In this document: positions 1 through 8,096 of the stretch, in pieces
How the letters are laid out: each line of letters begins with the position of its first letter
Position numbering within the stretch: position 1 is the stretch's first letter
DNA from: Streptomyces sp. NBC_01571
Lineage (GTDB): Bacteria > Actinomycetota > Actinomycetes > Streptomycetales > Streptomycetaceae
Assembly (NCBI RefSeq): GCF_026339875.1
Contig: NZ_JAPEPZ010000001.1
Span: 1,364,001-1,428,000 of the forward strand
DNA: 64,000 nucleotides
Reading direction: 5' to 3'
Position numbers and translations under genes: made by a program
The notes under the pieces: generated by a model
What the model was told of the DNA's origin: nothing
Seen by the model: only the letters and a program-made list of their open reading frames with translations
The model's database searches: none

Positions 1-642
1 CTCCATCGCCGGGTAGGCCTCGGTCCAGGCGAGCGAGGCCTCGCGCATCTTCAGACCGGCCTCGTTCGCCAGTCCGACCGTCCAGCCGCGGCCCAGGAAG
101 GTGAACTGCCCGCAGTCGACGAGCCCTTCGGGCAGCGGGGTCTCCAGCGCGGTGCGCGCGTCGGCGACGGCGGCGTCGGTGTGCCGTCCGAGGTGGGCGC
201 GGAGCAGGGTGAGAGCGCTGGTCGCGAACCGGGTCTGCACGACGGAGCGCTCGTCCGCGAAGTCGAGCACGACGACGTCGTCCGCCGAGTCCATGACGGG
301 GGTCCGGGGGTCGGCGGTGACGGCGGTCGTACGGGTCCGTCCGCGCAGCCGCCCGAGGAGTTCGAGCACCTCGGTCGTGGTGCCGGACCGGGTCAGGGCG
401 ACCACCCGGTCGTACGTGCGGGTGTGCGGGAACTCGGACGCGGCGAAGGCGTCCGTCTCCCCCTGCCCCGAGCCCTCGCGCAGCGCGGCGGCGGACTGCG
501 CCATGAAGAGGGAGGTCCCGCACCCCACGATCGCGACCCGCTCGCCCGCCGCGGGCAGCGCGTCGCCGTGCGTCGCGGCCAGTTCGGCGGCACGGATCCA
601 GCACTCGGGCTGACTGTTCAGCTCGTTCTCGACATGGGTCAT
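1..642 (-). CDS. SIS-domain sugar isomerase/deaminase-like protein (3' end outside window)
   Basis: The gene runs off the left edge, so only the first 214 codons are present. Translation begins MTHVENELNSQPECW at the ATG whose complement is 640-642. It then shows an SIS (sugar isomerase) fold with the segment VAIVGCGTSLFMAQSAAALR near residues 37-56 and a second phosphosugar-binding stretch VVALTRSGTTTEVLEL further on. This matches the AgaS/GlmS-like isomerase family, which acts on amino-sugar or keto-sugar phosphates in the cytoplasm. It is divergent from a DeoR-type regulator that starts 141 bp away, a usual pairing for an amino-sugar catabolic locus. The exact substrate cannot be read from the fragment. 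Confidence 0.85.
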   Translation of the reverse strand, partial: MTHVENELNSQPECWIRAAELAATHGDALPAAGERVAIVGCGTSLFMAQSAAALREGSGQGETDAFAASEFPHTRTYDRVVALTRSGTTTEVLELLGRLRGRTRTTAVTADPRTPVMDSADDVVVLDFADERSVVQTRFATSALTLLRAHLGRHTDAAVADARTALETPLPEGLVDCGQFTFLGRGWTVGLANEAGLKMREASLAWTEAYPAME

Positions 643-707
643 GTCCTGTCCCTCCCCGGGGCCCGCTTCGGGCGCTGATGCTCGTTCGTGCAAGATATAG
701 CGAGTTT

Positions 708-724
708 TCAAGCACAATCAAGCA
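708..724. promoter_or_regulatory. Direct repeat TCAAGCA x2, candidate DeoR operator
   Basis: The heptamer TCAAGCA occurs at 708-714 and 718-724, one helical turn (10 bp) apart, in the AT-richer part of the gap between the divergent isomerase and DeoR genes. DeoR-family proteins commonly bind repeated short motifs near their own gene. The assignment to the adjacent regulator is inference. Confidence 0.4.
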
Positions 725-783
725 TTCGATGTCAGAAATGCGGTGCGCTAGGGTCGCGGAGGATCGAGGAACGGAGAGTGCGG

Positions 784-1563
784 ATGTCGCGCGACGCCCG
801 CTGGAAGGCGCTGCTGGAACTGCTCGTGGAGCGGGGCCGGCTGGAGGTCGAGCAGGCGGCGGTGGAGCTGGACGTGTCAGCGGCGACGATCCGGCGCGAC
901 TTCGACCAGCTCGCCGAACAGCAGATGCTCGTCCGCACCCGGGGCGGCGCGGTCGTGCACGGGGTGTCGTACGAACTGCCGCTGCGCTACAAGACCGCCC
1001 GCCGGGCCTCGGAGAAGCAGCGCATCGCGAAGGCGGTGGCCGACCTCGTCGCCCCCGGTGAGGCGGTCGGCCTGACCGGGGGCACGACCACCACCGAGGT
1101 GGCCCGCGCACTGGCCGTACGTCCCGATCTCACCTCCGGGTCGCCCGCCCTGACCGTCGTGACGAACGCGCTCAACATCGCCAACGAGCTGGCCGTGCGT
1201 CCTCAGTTCAAGATCGTGACGACGGGCGGGGTGGCCCGTCCGCAGTCGTACGAGCTGGTCGGCCCCCTCGCGAACGGCGTGCTCGGTCAGATCACCATGG
1301 ATGTCGCCGTCCTCGGCGTGGTCGCCTTCGACGCCGTCCACGGGGCGGCCGCCCACGACGAGGCCGAGGCCGCCGTCAACCGGCTGCTGTGCGAGCGCGC
1401 GGAGCGGGTGATCGTCGCGGCCGACTCAAGCAAGCTGGGGCAGCGCGCCTTCGCCCGGATCTGCCCGACCGACCTGGTGGACACGCTGGTCACGGACACG
1501 GCGGTCGACCAGGAGACCGTGCGCCGGTTCGAGGAAGCGGGGGTGCGGGTCCTCACCGTCTGA
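784..1563 (+). CDS. DeoR/GlpR-family transcriptional regulator
   Basis: A 259-residue protein beginning MSRDARWKALLELLVERGRLEV. The N-terminal winged helix-turn-helix carries the family signature VSAATIRRDFDQLAEQ at about residues 28-43. It is followed by the DeoR C-terminal sensor domain, which binds sugar phosphates, with LTGGTTTTEVARAL and VVTNALNIANEL. The ATG at 784 is chosen over the in-frame start at 688: a purine-rich GGAGAG lies just upstream, and the extra 32 residues are unlike the family. The likely effector is a phosphosugar handled by the divergent SIS isomerase. The gene ends 21 bp before the convergent mannosidase stop. Confidence 0.92.
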   Translation: MSRDARWKALLELLVERGRLEVEQAAVELDVSAATIRRDFDQLAEQQMLVRTRGGAVVHGVSYELPLRYKTARRASEKQRIAKAVADLVAPGEAVGLTGGTTTTEVARALAVRPDLTSGSPALTVVTNALNIANELAVRPQFKIVTTGGVARPQSYELVGPLANGVLGQITMDVAVLGVVAFDAVHGAAAHDEAEAAVNRLLCERAERVIVAADSSKLGQRAFARICPTDLVDTLVTDTAVDQETVRRFEEAGVRVLTV

Positions 1564-1584
1564 CGATCCCGGTCACCCGGCCCG

Positions 1585-3678
1585 TCACAGGCCCTTGCGC
1601 GTGTCCGCCGTGCGGGTGAGCGCGCTCAGGTCGATGCTGGTGGCCGAGGCCTCGGGCGCGGTGATCGAGATCCCGGGACGGCCCGGGCGGTGCAGGGTGA
1701 CGGTGGGGAAGAGGGGCTGCGCCAGGGCCAGTCGTCCGGTGCCGGGTGTCTGCGGGTACATGCCCAGAGCGGCCCAGACCGCCCAGGAGGACATCGCGCC
1801 GAGGTCGTCGTTGCCGACGAGACCGTCCGGGCGGTCGGCGAACAGGGTGGCCAGGGCGCGGCGGACGGTCTCACGGGCGCGGTCGGGACGGCCCGCGTAG
1901 TCGTACGCCCAAGGGGTGTCGAAGGAGGGCTCGTTGCCCAGGTAGGCGTACGGCTCGCTGCCGCCCGCGTTGAGCCGCGTGAAGAAGGTGTCGAGACGGC
2001 CGGTGACCGTGGCGCTCCCGCCCATCAGGCGGAAGAGACCGGGCAGGTCGTGCGGGACCATCCAGGTGTACTGGGCGGCGTTGCCCTCCACGTAGTCGGT
2101 GGTCTGCGCGGGGTCGAAGGCCGGCCAGCTGCCGTCGGCGGCACGCGGCTGGAGGTAGCCGGTGGCCGGGTTGAAGAGGTTGCGCCAGTTCCCGGAGGCC
2201 TTCGACAGGGTGCGGTACGCGGCGGTGTCGCCCAGCCGGTCGGCGAGCTGGGCCAACGCGTAGTCGCAGACGGCGTATTCGAGCGTGGTGGCCGCCGGAC
2301 CCCACACGCCCTTGGCGCCCGAGGGGACGTAGCCGAGGGTGTCGTACTGCCGGTGTCCGGGCCGCTGGCGCTCGTCCTCACGGCCCGCCATGGCGGCGCG
2401 CAGCAGGCCGCGGGCGTCGAAGTCCGTGGCACCGAAGGCGTGTACGGCGGAGGCGATCACCGGCAGCGGATCGCCGACCATGACGCCGGTGCCGCCGTTC
2501 GCGACGGTCCAGCGGTCGAAGTACCCGGCCTGGAGACCCTGGTCGAGGACGGACTGCGCGATGTCCGAGGCCTCGGCCGGGGCCAGCAGGGCGAGCAGCT
2601 GGACCTGGGAGCGGTAGACGTCCCAGCCGGAGAAGTCGGCGTACTGGACATGTCCCGCGCGGGTGCGGTGCACGGCGCCGTCCGTGCCGGGGTAACGGCC
2701 GTCGGTGTCGCTGAACGCGCTGGGGTGCAGGAGCGCGTGGTAGAGGGCGGTGTAGAAGACACGGCGCTGGACCTCGGTGCCGCCGCCGACGGCGATACGC
2801 CCGAGCCAGTCGTTCCAGCGGGCGCGGGCGGCCCGCCGGACCTCGTCGTACGGGCGCCCCTGCTGCTCGGCCGTGACGTTGCGGAGCGCGCCCTCGGTGT
2901 CGACGAACGAGACGCCGACCCGGACGGCCACCGTGCGGACCTCGGGGGCGAAGGAGACCAGGGCCGCGCCGGGCCTGCCGTCCGGGTGGACGGCGTGGGC
3001 GAAGGGGTGGTCGAACGTGGCGTGGAAGTGGAGCCGGTAGCGGTTGTGCGACTTGCAGAAGCCGCCGCTGTCCGTGTACCCGGAAAGGGTGTTGGTGCCG
3101 ATGTCGACCGTTCCGGTTGCCGCGTTGAAGGCCTTGCCCGCGTCGACGCTCAGCGCGGCGGCCCGGCCCGCGGTGGCCGGGTAGGTGAAGCGGGCGGCGC
3201 CGGAGCGCTGGGTGGCGGCGAGTTCGGTGCGGATGCCGTTGTCGAACGTGACCCGGTAGTTGCCGGGCGACGCCAGCTCATGGGCGTGCGAGAAGGTGGC
3301 CTGCCCGGTCGTGTCGCCGTCGAGCAGGGGCATGAAGGGCACGTTGCCGTAGTCCTTGCACCCGGCTCCGGAGAGGTGGGTGAGACTGAACCCTCCGATC
3401 CGGTTGTCCCCGTACGCGTAGCCGCCGTGCTGGTAGGTCACCGTGTCCGGGCTCCACTGCACTCCGCCGAGCGGTGCCGTCGCTCCGGGGAAGGTGTTCC
3501 CGGCGCCCCCGCCATGGCCGAAATCGGCCCCTCCGGGCGCGGTGCCGACGAAGGGGTTCACATACCGTGCCGGGTCGGCGACCGTGTCGTCGGCGACGGC
3601 GGGCGCGGACGGGGCGGTCGTCGACACGACGAGGACGGCGGCGCCGGCCAGCGCGGCCCGGTGGAAGGGGAATCGCAC
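1585..3678 (-). CDS. Secreted GH92-family alpha-mannosidase-like glycosidase
   Basis: A 697-residue protein with a Sec signal peptide (MRFPFHRAALAGAAVLVVST, Ala-rich cleavage region about residue 29). It opens with the GH92 hallmark YVNPFVGTAPGG and continues with GNTFPGATAPLGGVQWSPDT. Near residue 620 is GNDDLGAMSSWAVWAALGMYP, the family's most conserved block, although the usual Gln of GNDDxGQMS is Ala here. GH92 enzymes are calcium-dependent exo-alpha-mannosidases that act on alpha-mannosyl linkages outside the cell. It is a bare catalytic unit without a recognisable carbohydrate-binding module. It is convergent with the DeoR gene and stands alone. Confidence 0.9.
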   Translation of the reverse strand: MRFPFHRAALAGAAVLVVSTTAPSAPAVADDTVADPARYVNPFVGTAPGGADFGHGGGAGNTFPGATAPLGGVQWSPDTVTYQHGGYAYGDNRIGGFSLTHLSGAGCKDYGNVPFMPLLDGDTTGQATFSHAHELASPGNYRVTFDNGIRTELAATQRSGAARFTYPATAGRAAALSVDAGKAFNAATGTVDIGTNTLSGYTDSGGFCKSHNRYRLHFHATFDHPFAHAVHPDGRPGAALVSFAPEVRTVAVRVGVSFVDTEGALRNVTAEQQGRPYDEVRRAARARWNDWLGRIAVGGGTEVQRRVFYTALYHALLHPSAFSDTDGRYPGTDGAVHRTRAGHVQYADFSGWDVYRSQVQLLALLAPAEASDIAQSVLDQGLQAGYFDRWTVANGGTGVMVGDPLPVIASAVHAFGATDFDARGLLRAAMAGREDERQRPGHRQYDTLGYVPSGAKGVWGPAATTLEYAVCDYALAQLADRLGDTAAYRTLSKASGNWRNLFNPATGYLQPRAADGSWPAFDPAQTTDYVEGNAAQYTWMVPHDLPGLFRLMGGSATVTGRLDTFFTRLNAGGSEPYAYLGNEPSFDTPWAYDYAGRPDRARETVRRALATLFADRPDGLVGNDDLGAMSSWAVWAALGMYPQTPGTGRLALAQPLFPTVTLHRPGRPGISITAPEASATSIDLSALTRTADTRKGL

Positions 3679-3968
3679 GAGGTCTCTCCGGGCTGTGGCA
3701 GGGACTGCGTCCCCGGGCGGCGGGCGTGAGGGTCAGTCTCACCGGGCACCGACGACCGCGCCGCACCGCCACGCCCGGAGGTCACCCGCCCGGTGGAGAG
3801 CGCGCCGGACGCGGCGGCTCCCGCCGCGCCGCGCGCTCCACCTGGGCATCACGCGACAGTGAACCCCCTGGGGTGACCGAACGTACGCGCCAACTGGCTA
3901 GACTACGCACCCTCGTGCACGTGATCCGGTCACGTCCGAACACAGCCGTTCCCGAAGGGTTTCGACGC
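3679..3968. other. Intergenic region upstream of transporter operon and GH92 gene
   Basis: This 290-bp divergent promoter region contains no convincing gene. An inverted repeat CGTGA-TCCGG-TCACG lies at 3920-3934, next to CGTGCACG, about 35 bp before the transporter start. It could be an operator for the transporter operon, but no regulator family can be named from it. Confidence 0.5.
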
Positions 3969-5108
3969 TTGATAGCCATCGAAGATGTCAGCAAGCGATA
4001 CGCCGACGGCACGGTGGCCGTCGATCGCCTGTCCCTAGAGATACCGAACCACTCCATCACCGTGCTCGTCGGACCGTCGGGGTGCGGCAAGACCACCACG
4101 CTGCGCATGATCAACCGCATGGTCGAGCCCAGCAGCGGCACGATCCGGGTCGACGGCGAGGACATCACGCGCCGGCCGGTCAACGCCCTGCGTCAGTCCA
4201 TGGGTTACGTCATCCAGAACGCCGGGCTCTTCCAGCACCGGACGATCCTCGACAACATCGCCACGGTGCCGCGGCTGCTCGGCTGGTCCAAGCAGCGTGC
4301 CCGCGCCCGTGCGGCGGAGCTGATGGAACGGGTCGGGCTCGACCCGGGCATGGCCCGCCGCTACCCGTACCAGCTCTCCGGTGGTCAGCAGCAGCGCGTC
4401 GGTGTCGCCCGCGCACTGGCGGCGGACCCGCCGATCCTGCTGATGGACGAGCCCTTCTCCGCGGTCGACCCGGTGGTCCGCCGGGGCCTGCAGGAGGAGT
4501 TGCTGCGCATTCAGGGCGAACTGGGCAAGGCCATCGTGTTCGTCACCCACGACATGGACGAGGCCATCACCGTCGGCGACCGGGTGGCCGTACTGCGCAC
4601 CGGGGGCAAACTCGCCCAGTTCGCCGCCCCCGACGAGCTGTTGTCGGCGCCCGCCGACGCGTTCGTGGAGGAGTTCCTCGGCGGCGACCGGGGCATCCGC
4701 GGTCTGTCGTTCCTGTCCACACGCGACCTCGCCCTCGACCGTTCCCGGGTCTTCCCGGTCGGCACCGACTGGCAGCAGCTCGCCGGGCAACAGACCGCTC
4801 GGACACCGGTCCTGGTCACCGACGCCGACGGAAGGCCTCTGGGCTGGGCCGACTTGACGGAATGGGCGGGTGAGGTGCAGGACCTGGAGCCGTACGGGCA
4901 GGGCTTCGAGGTGGGGCGGGACTCGCTGCGGGTCGCGCTGGACCGCGCGGTGCTGTCGCCCACGGGTCAGGCGGTCGGCGTGGACGCGTCCGGACGGGTG
5001 CTGGGTCTCGCCGGCCAGGAGACGGTCGCCGCGGCGATCCGCGCGGCCCGGCAGCGGCGCGCAGCGGACGCCCCCCAGGAGACCGCCCCCGCGAAGGTCG
5101 TTCGATGA
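3969..5108 (+). CDS. ATP-binding protein of OpuC/ProV-type compatible-solute ABC transporter
   Basis: A 379-residue ATPase. Walker A is GPSGCGKTT (about residues 36-44), the signature is LSGGQQQRVGVARAL, Walker B is ILLMDEPFSAVD and the switch is THDMDE. After the nucleotide-binding domain comes a CBS-like regulatory tail (about residues 250-365), as in quaternary-amine (glycine betaine/choline/proline) transporters. A TTG start at 3969 is chosen because GAAGGG lies about 10 bp upstream and the family begins exactly at IAIEDVSKRY; an in-frame GTG farther upstream adds unsupported sequence. The gene overlaps the first permease by 4 bp (ATGA), so the two are translationally coupled. Confidence 0.92.
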   Translation: MIAIEDVSKRYADGTVAVDRLSLEIPNHSITVLVGPSGCGKTTTLRMINRMVEPSSGTIRVDGEDITRRPVNALRQSMGYVIQNAGLFQHRTILDNIATVPRLLGWSKQRARARAAELMERVGLDPGMARRYPYQLSGGQQQRVGVARALAADPPILLMDEPFSAVDPVVRRGLQEELLRIQGELGKAIVFVTHDMDEAITVGDRVAVLRTGGKLAQFAAPDELLSAPADAFVEEFLGGDRGIRGLSFLSTRDLALDRSRVFPVGTDWQQLAGQQTARTPVLVTDADGRPLGWADLTEWAGEVQDLEPYGQGFEVGRDSLRVALDRAVLSPTGQAVGVDASGRVLGLAGQETVAAAIRAARQRRAADAPQETAPAKVVR

Positions 5109-5815
5109 ACGGCTTCTTCGACATCCCGAGCGACCTCCAGAGCAGCTACGCCGGCCTGATCGGCGGGCACATGCTGGAGGCGCTGGTCCCCGTGCTCGTC
5201 GGTCTCCTGCTGGCGTTGCCGATCGGACTGCTCTGCGTCCGCTTCGGCTGGATCTATCCGCCGGTGCTGTGGACCACCACGGTGCTGTACGCGATCCCGT
5301 CGATCGCCTTCTTCGTGGTGCTCATCGACTACACGGGACTGAGCCGGACCACCGTCATGATCCCGCTGTGTCTGTACAGCCTCGTGGTGATCGTCCCGGC
5401 GGTCGTCGACGGCGTCCGCTCGGTCCCCGAGGAGACGAACGCGGCCGCGGCCGCGATGGGCATCGGCACCGTGCGCCGCTACCTCCAGGTCCAACTGCCC
5501 ATCGCCGTACCGGCGATCATGGCCGGACTGCGGGTGGCGACCGCCTCCAGCATCAGTCTGGTCAGCGTCGGGTCGCTGATCGGCAACCAGGGGGCGCTCG
5601 GCAACCTGCTGACCACCGCGATGCTCTACCACCGCCCGCTGCTCGCCGTGAACTCGGTGGTCACCACCGCCGTCCTCGCGGTGCTGGTCGACGCCCTGCT
5701 CGTGCTGCTCCAGCGGGTCCTCACCCCCTGGCAGCCGCCCTCGTCCCGCAGGGCCGGGCGCGGTACGTCCACCACGATCCCGGGCCCCACCCGCACACCG
5801 GAGAGCGTCTCGTGA
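5105..5815 (+). CDS. OpuC/ProW-type ABC transporter permease 1
   Basis: A 236-residue integral membrane protein with about five to six hydrophobic segments, for example LVPVLVGLLLALPIGLL and ILYAIPSIAFFVVLID-like stretches. It carries the binding-protein-dependent permease EAA loop ETNAAAAAMGIGTVRRYLQVQLP at about residues 112-134. It is the first of two half-size permeases of a quaternary-amine transporter. Its start overlaps the ATPase stop and its stop overlaps the next permease (GTGA), so the three genes form a tight operon. Confidence 0.9.
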   Translation: MNGFFDIPSDLQSSYAGLIGGHMLEALVPVLVGLLLALPIGLLCVRFGWIYPPVLWTTTVLYAIPSIAFFVVLIDYTGLSRTTVMIPLCLYSLVVIVPAVVDGVRSVPEETNAAAAAMGIGTVRRYLQVQLPIAVPAIMAGLRVATASSISLVSVGSLIGNQGALGNLLTTAMLYHRPLLAVNSVVTTAVLAVLVDALLVLLQRVLTPWQPPSSRRAGRGTSTTIPGPTRTPESVS

Positions 5816-6486
5816 ACGTACTGAACTTCATGCAGTCCTTCTTCACCGACGGGTCCCACTGGCACGGCTACGACGGCATCCCGCAGCGCGTGTGGGAGCA
5901 CGTCCAGTACACGGCCGGGGCGCTCGCCATCGCCGCGGCCGTCGGTCTGCCGATCGGCCTGGCCACCGGGCACACCGGCCGCGGCGGCAACGCGCTCGCC
6001 TTCGTGTCGGCGGGCGCACGCGCGCTGCCCACCTTCGGACTGCTGGTGCTGATGTTCGTCTGGCTGGGCCTCGGCATCGTGCCCGTGATGATCCCGCTCG
6101 TGGTGCTGGCGATCCCGCCGATCCTCATCACCACCTACGAGGCGATCCGCACCGTGGACCCGTCCCCCGTCGACGCGGCCCGGGGCATGGGCATGGCGGA
6201 GCGGAAGATCCTGTTCCAGGTCGAGGTCCCCGCGGCGCTTCCGCTGATCCTCAGCGGTCTGCGCTCGGCGGCGATCCAGATCGTGTCGACGGCGACGATC
6301 GCGGCCTATGTGAGTCTGGGCGGGGTCGGCCGCTACATCCTGGACGGCCTCTACCAGCGCAACTACGAGAAGGTGGCGGGCGGTGCGGCGCTCACCGCGG
6401 TACTGGCGCTGCTCGTGCTCGTGCTGTTCTGGGCCATCACCCGGGTGGCGGTTTCCCCCGGGGTGCGCAGGCGCCGTACGGCCTGA
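5812..6486 (+). CDS. OpuC/ProW-type ABC transporter permease 2
   Basis: A 224-residue membrane protein starting with GTG inside the stop of permease 1. It shows the same permease fold, with the EAA-type loop VDAARGMGMAERKILFQVEVP and a terminal membrane segment AVLALLVLVLFWAIT. Paired half-size permeases are typical of OpuC/OsmF-type systems. The operon ends here, before a strong hairpin at 6508-6542. The expected substrate-binding protein is not adjacent but is encoded at 11233-12195 beyond the cvn operon. Confidence 0.9.
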   Translation: MNVLNFMQSFFTDGSHWHGYDGIPQRVWEHVQYTAGALAIAAAVGLPIGLATGHTGRGGNALAFVSAGARALPTFGLLVLMFVWLGLGIVPVMIPLVVLAIPPILITTYEAIRTVDPSPVDAARGMGMAERKILFQVEVPAALPLILSGLRSAAIQIVSTATIAAYVSLGGVGRYILDGLYQRNYEKVAGGAALTAVLALLVLVLFWAITRVAVSPGVRRRRTA

Positions 6487-6507
6487 CGCGAAGCGGCGAG
6501 AACAGGA

Positions 6508-6542
6508 GGAAGGGGGGACGGGCCCGGCCCGTCCCCCCTTCT
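6508..6542. terminator. Strong hairpin between convergent operons
   Basis: A 15-bp perfect inverted repeat, AAGGGGGGACGGGCC (6510-6524) with its complement at 6526-6540, extends by two further pairs (G-C and G-U). It lies between the permease stop at 6486 and the stop of the opposing GTPase gene at 6564, so it can terminate transcription from both sides. Confidence 0.8.
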
Positions 6543-6563
6543 CGTGCTGTCACTCCCGGACCG

Positions 6564-7136
6564 TCACTTCTCCGCGGTGGCCAGGGCGTGTTCGAGGACG
6601 ACGAGGAGCGCGTCCCGCACCGATCCGCGCTCGCGGGCGTCGAACACGGTGAGCGGCACGTGCTCGCCGACGTCGAGCGCCCACCGTACGTCGTTCAGGT
6701 CGTGTTCGACCTTGCCGTCGAAGGCGTTGACCGCCACCGCGAAGGGGATCTCGCGGTGCTCGAAGTAGTCGACGGCCGCGTAGCAGTCGTCGAGCCGGCG
6801 GGTGTCGACGATGACGAGGCCGCCGAGGGCGCCCTCGACCAGGTCGTCCCACATGAACCCGAAGCGTTCCTGGCCGGGCGTGCCGAACAGGTAGAGCTTC
6901 AGGGTCGGATCCAGCGTGACGCACCCGAAGTCCATGGCGACGGTGGTCGTCATCTTCTCCGGGGTGTGGGAGAGGTCGTCGATGCCCGCGGCGACCGAGG
7001 TGATGGACGCCTCGGTGGTGAGCGGCTCTATTTCGGAGATGGCGCCCACCGTGGTGGTCTTGCCGACGCCGAAGCCGCCCGCGATGACCATCTTGACCGG
7101 CATCGGGGGCCGGGACGCCTCGGTGTCAGCGCTCAC
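6564..7136 (-). CDS. cvnD: Ras-like GTPase of conservon operon (CvnD)
   Basis: A 190-residue ATP/GTP-binding protein. G1 is GGFGVGKTTT, G3 is FGTPGQERF, and the guanine-specificity region lies around VNAFDGK. CvnD proteins are the G proteins of Streptomyces conservons and work at the membrane with the CvnA kinase and CvnB/CvnC. The GTG at 7136 is chosen because it overlaps the CvnC stop (GTGAGCGCTGA). An in-frame start at 7175 would add 13 residues inside cvnC. No cytochrome P450 (CvnE) follows; a terminator does. Confidence 0.9.
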   Translation of the reverse strand: MSADTEASRPPMPVKMVIAGGFGVGKTTTVGAISEIEPLTTEASITSVAAGIDDLSHTPEKMTTTVAMDFGCVTLDPTLKLYLFGTPGQERFGFMWDDLVEGALGGLVIVDTRRLDDCYAAVDYFEHREIPFAVAVNAFDGKVEHDLNDVRWALDVGEHVPLTVFDARERGSVRDALLVVLEHALATAEK

Positions 7137-7557
7137 GGATCGCGCCCCTGGAGTCGGGGATAGCTCGGAGACCATCGATAACCCTTCGCAATACGGTGGC
7201 GTCGCGGGCGGATTCGGCCTGCGGTGCGTACAAGGCCAGTTGACCGTCGGCGCGCAGATCGTCGGCGAGCACCCTGATCACATTCAAATGCATCCGCAGC
7301 TTCGCCGCGATCTCCGCCAGTGACTGCGGCTGGCGGCAGACCGTGATGATGTCGCGGTGCTGGTCGAAGACGAAGGCCTCCAGCGTGGCCAGACCTAGTT
7401 CGGTCGCGACGACCTGCGTCTCGATCGGGATCGGCGGCACCAGGCTGTCACCTCCGGCGATCCGTCCCGCGGTCAGCAGGAATGGCCGGACGACCGACGC
7501 GGGGGGTTCCACACCCCACGCGCCGTCGTCGGCGGCTGTTGGCTCGCCGGCCGTCAT
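7126..7557 (-). CDS. cvnC: DUF742 protein of conservon operon (CvnC)
   Basis: A 143-residue protein starting MTAGEPTAADDG after GGTGAGG. Core motifs are VRPFLLTAGR, VVATELG and SLAEIAAKLRMHLNVIRVLADDL, the winged-helix-like DUF742 fold found in every cvn locus. It is the third gene of the operon and its end overlaps the start of cvnD. Its partners are inferred from conserved operon order; in studied conservons these proteins interact with the kinase and the GTPase. Confidence 0.9.
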   Translation of the reverse strand: MTAGEPTAADDGAWGVEPPASVVRPFLLTAGRIAGGDSLVPPIPIETQVVATELGLATLEAFVFDQHRDIITVCRQPQSLAEIAAKLRMHLNVIRVLADDLRADGQLALYAPQAESARDATVLRRVIDGLRAIPDSRGAIRER

Positions 7558-7616
7558 CACGTCCTCACCCTTCACCTCGCGGGTCGTCGCGGCCTTCGCG
7601 ACGCCCCCGCCGACCG

Positions 7617-8096
7617 TCAACGGGTCGGCGCGATCCCCACGGTGTTCTTGAGCTCCATGACCAGCTGCGGACTCAGGGCGGCGCCGGCGCGGTTGGCGAA
7701 GAGGGTCATCTCGTACGCGATGTTCCCGAGCTTCGCCTCCTTCGACGCGACCACGCCGAGCACCGCGCCCGCGCCCAGCGCGGACACCAGGACGTGGCCT
7801 TCCTCCAGGTCGATGATGACCTTGTTGAGCCCGCCGAGGCCGTAGTTGCCCGACGCGCCCATGGCAAGGCTGGTGATCCCGGAGACGATGGCCGCGAGCC
7901 GCTCCGAGTCCGCCTTGCCGCGCAGTTGGGACACCGCGATCAGCAGACCGTCGGAGGACACGCCGATCACGTCGACGACCCCGGCCGTCTCGGTGGCGAA
8001 TCGATTGAGCAGCCAATTGAAGTCGGCAGCGGCGGTCTTCACGTCCGTCGCCGGTTCCACGGCCGCGGACTCCGGTCCACCTGTCCACATGGTCAC
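7617..8096 (-). CDS. cvnB: Roadblock/LC7-domain protein of conservon operon (CvnB)
   Basis: A 159-residue protein with a roadblock/LC7 fold: FNWLLNRFATETAGVVDVIGVSSDGLLIAVS near residues 26-56, followed by SERLAAIVSGITSLAMGAS. Roadblock proteins regulate small GTPases, matching the CvnD GTPase two genes downstream. The start overlaps the stop of the sensor kinase gene by 4 bp, so translation is probably coupled. A 59-bp gap separates it from cvnC. Confidence 0.92.
   Translation of the reverse strand: MTMWTGGPESAAVEPATDVKTAAADFNWLLNRFATETAGVVDVIGVSSDGLLIAVSQLRGKADSERLAAIVSGITSLAMGASGNYGLGGLNKVIIDLEEGHVLVSALGAGAVLGVVASKEAKLGNIAYEMTLFANRAGAALSPQLVMELKNTVGIAPTR

Noticed and set aside
1690..3729. 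A 679-codon open frame opposite the GH92 gene
   Set aside because: The minus frame has an unmistakable glycosidase with signal peptide; this frame has no recognisable domain.
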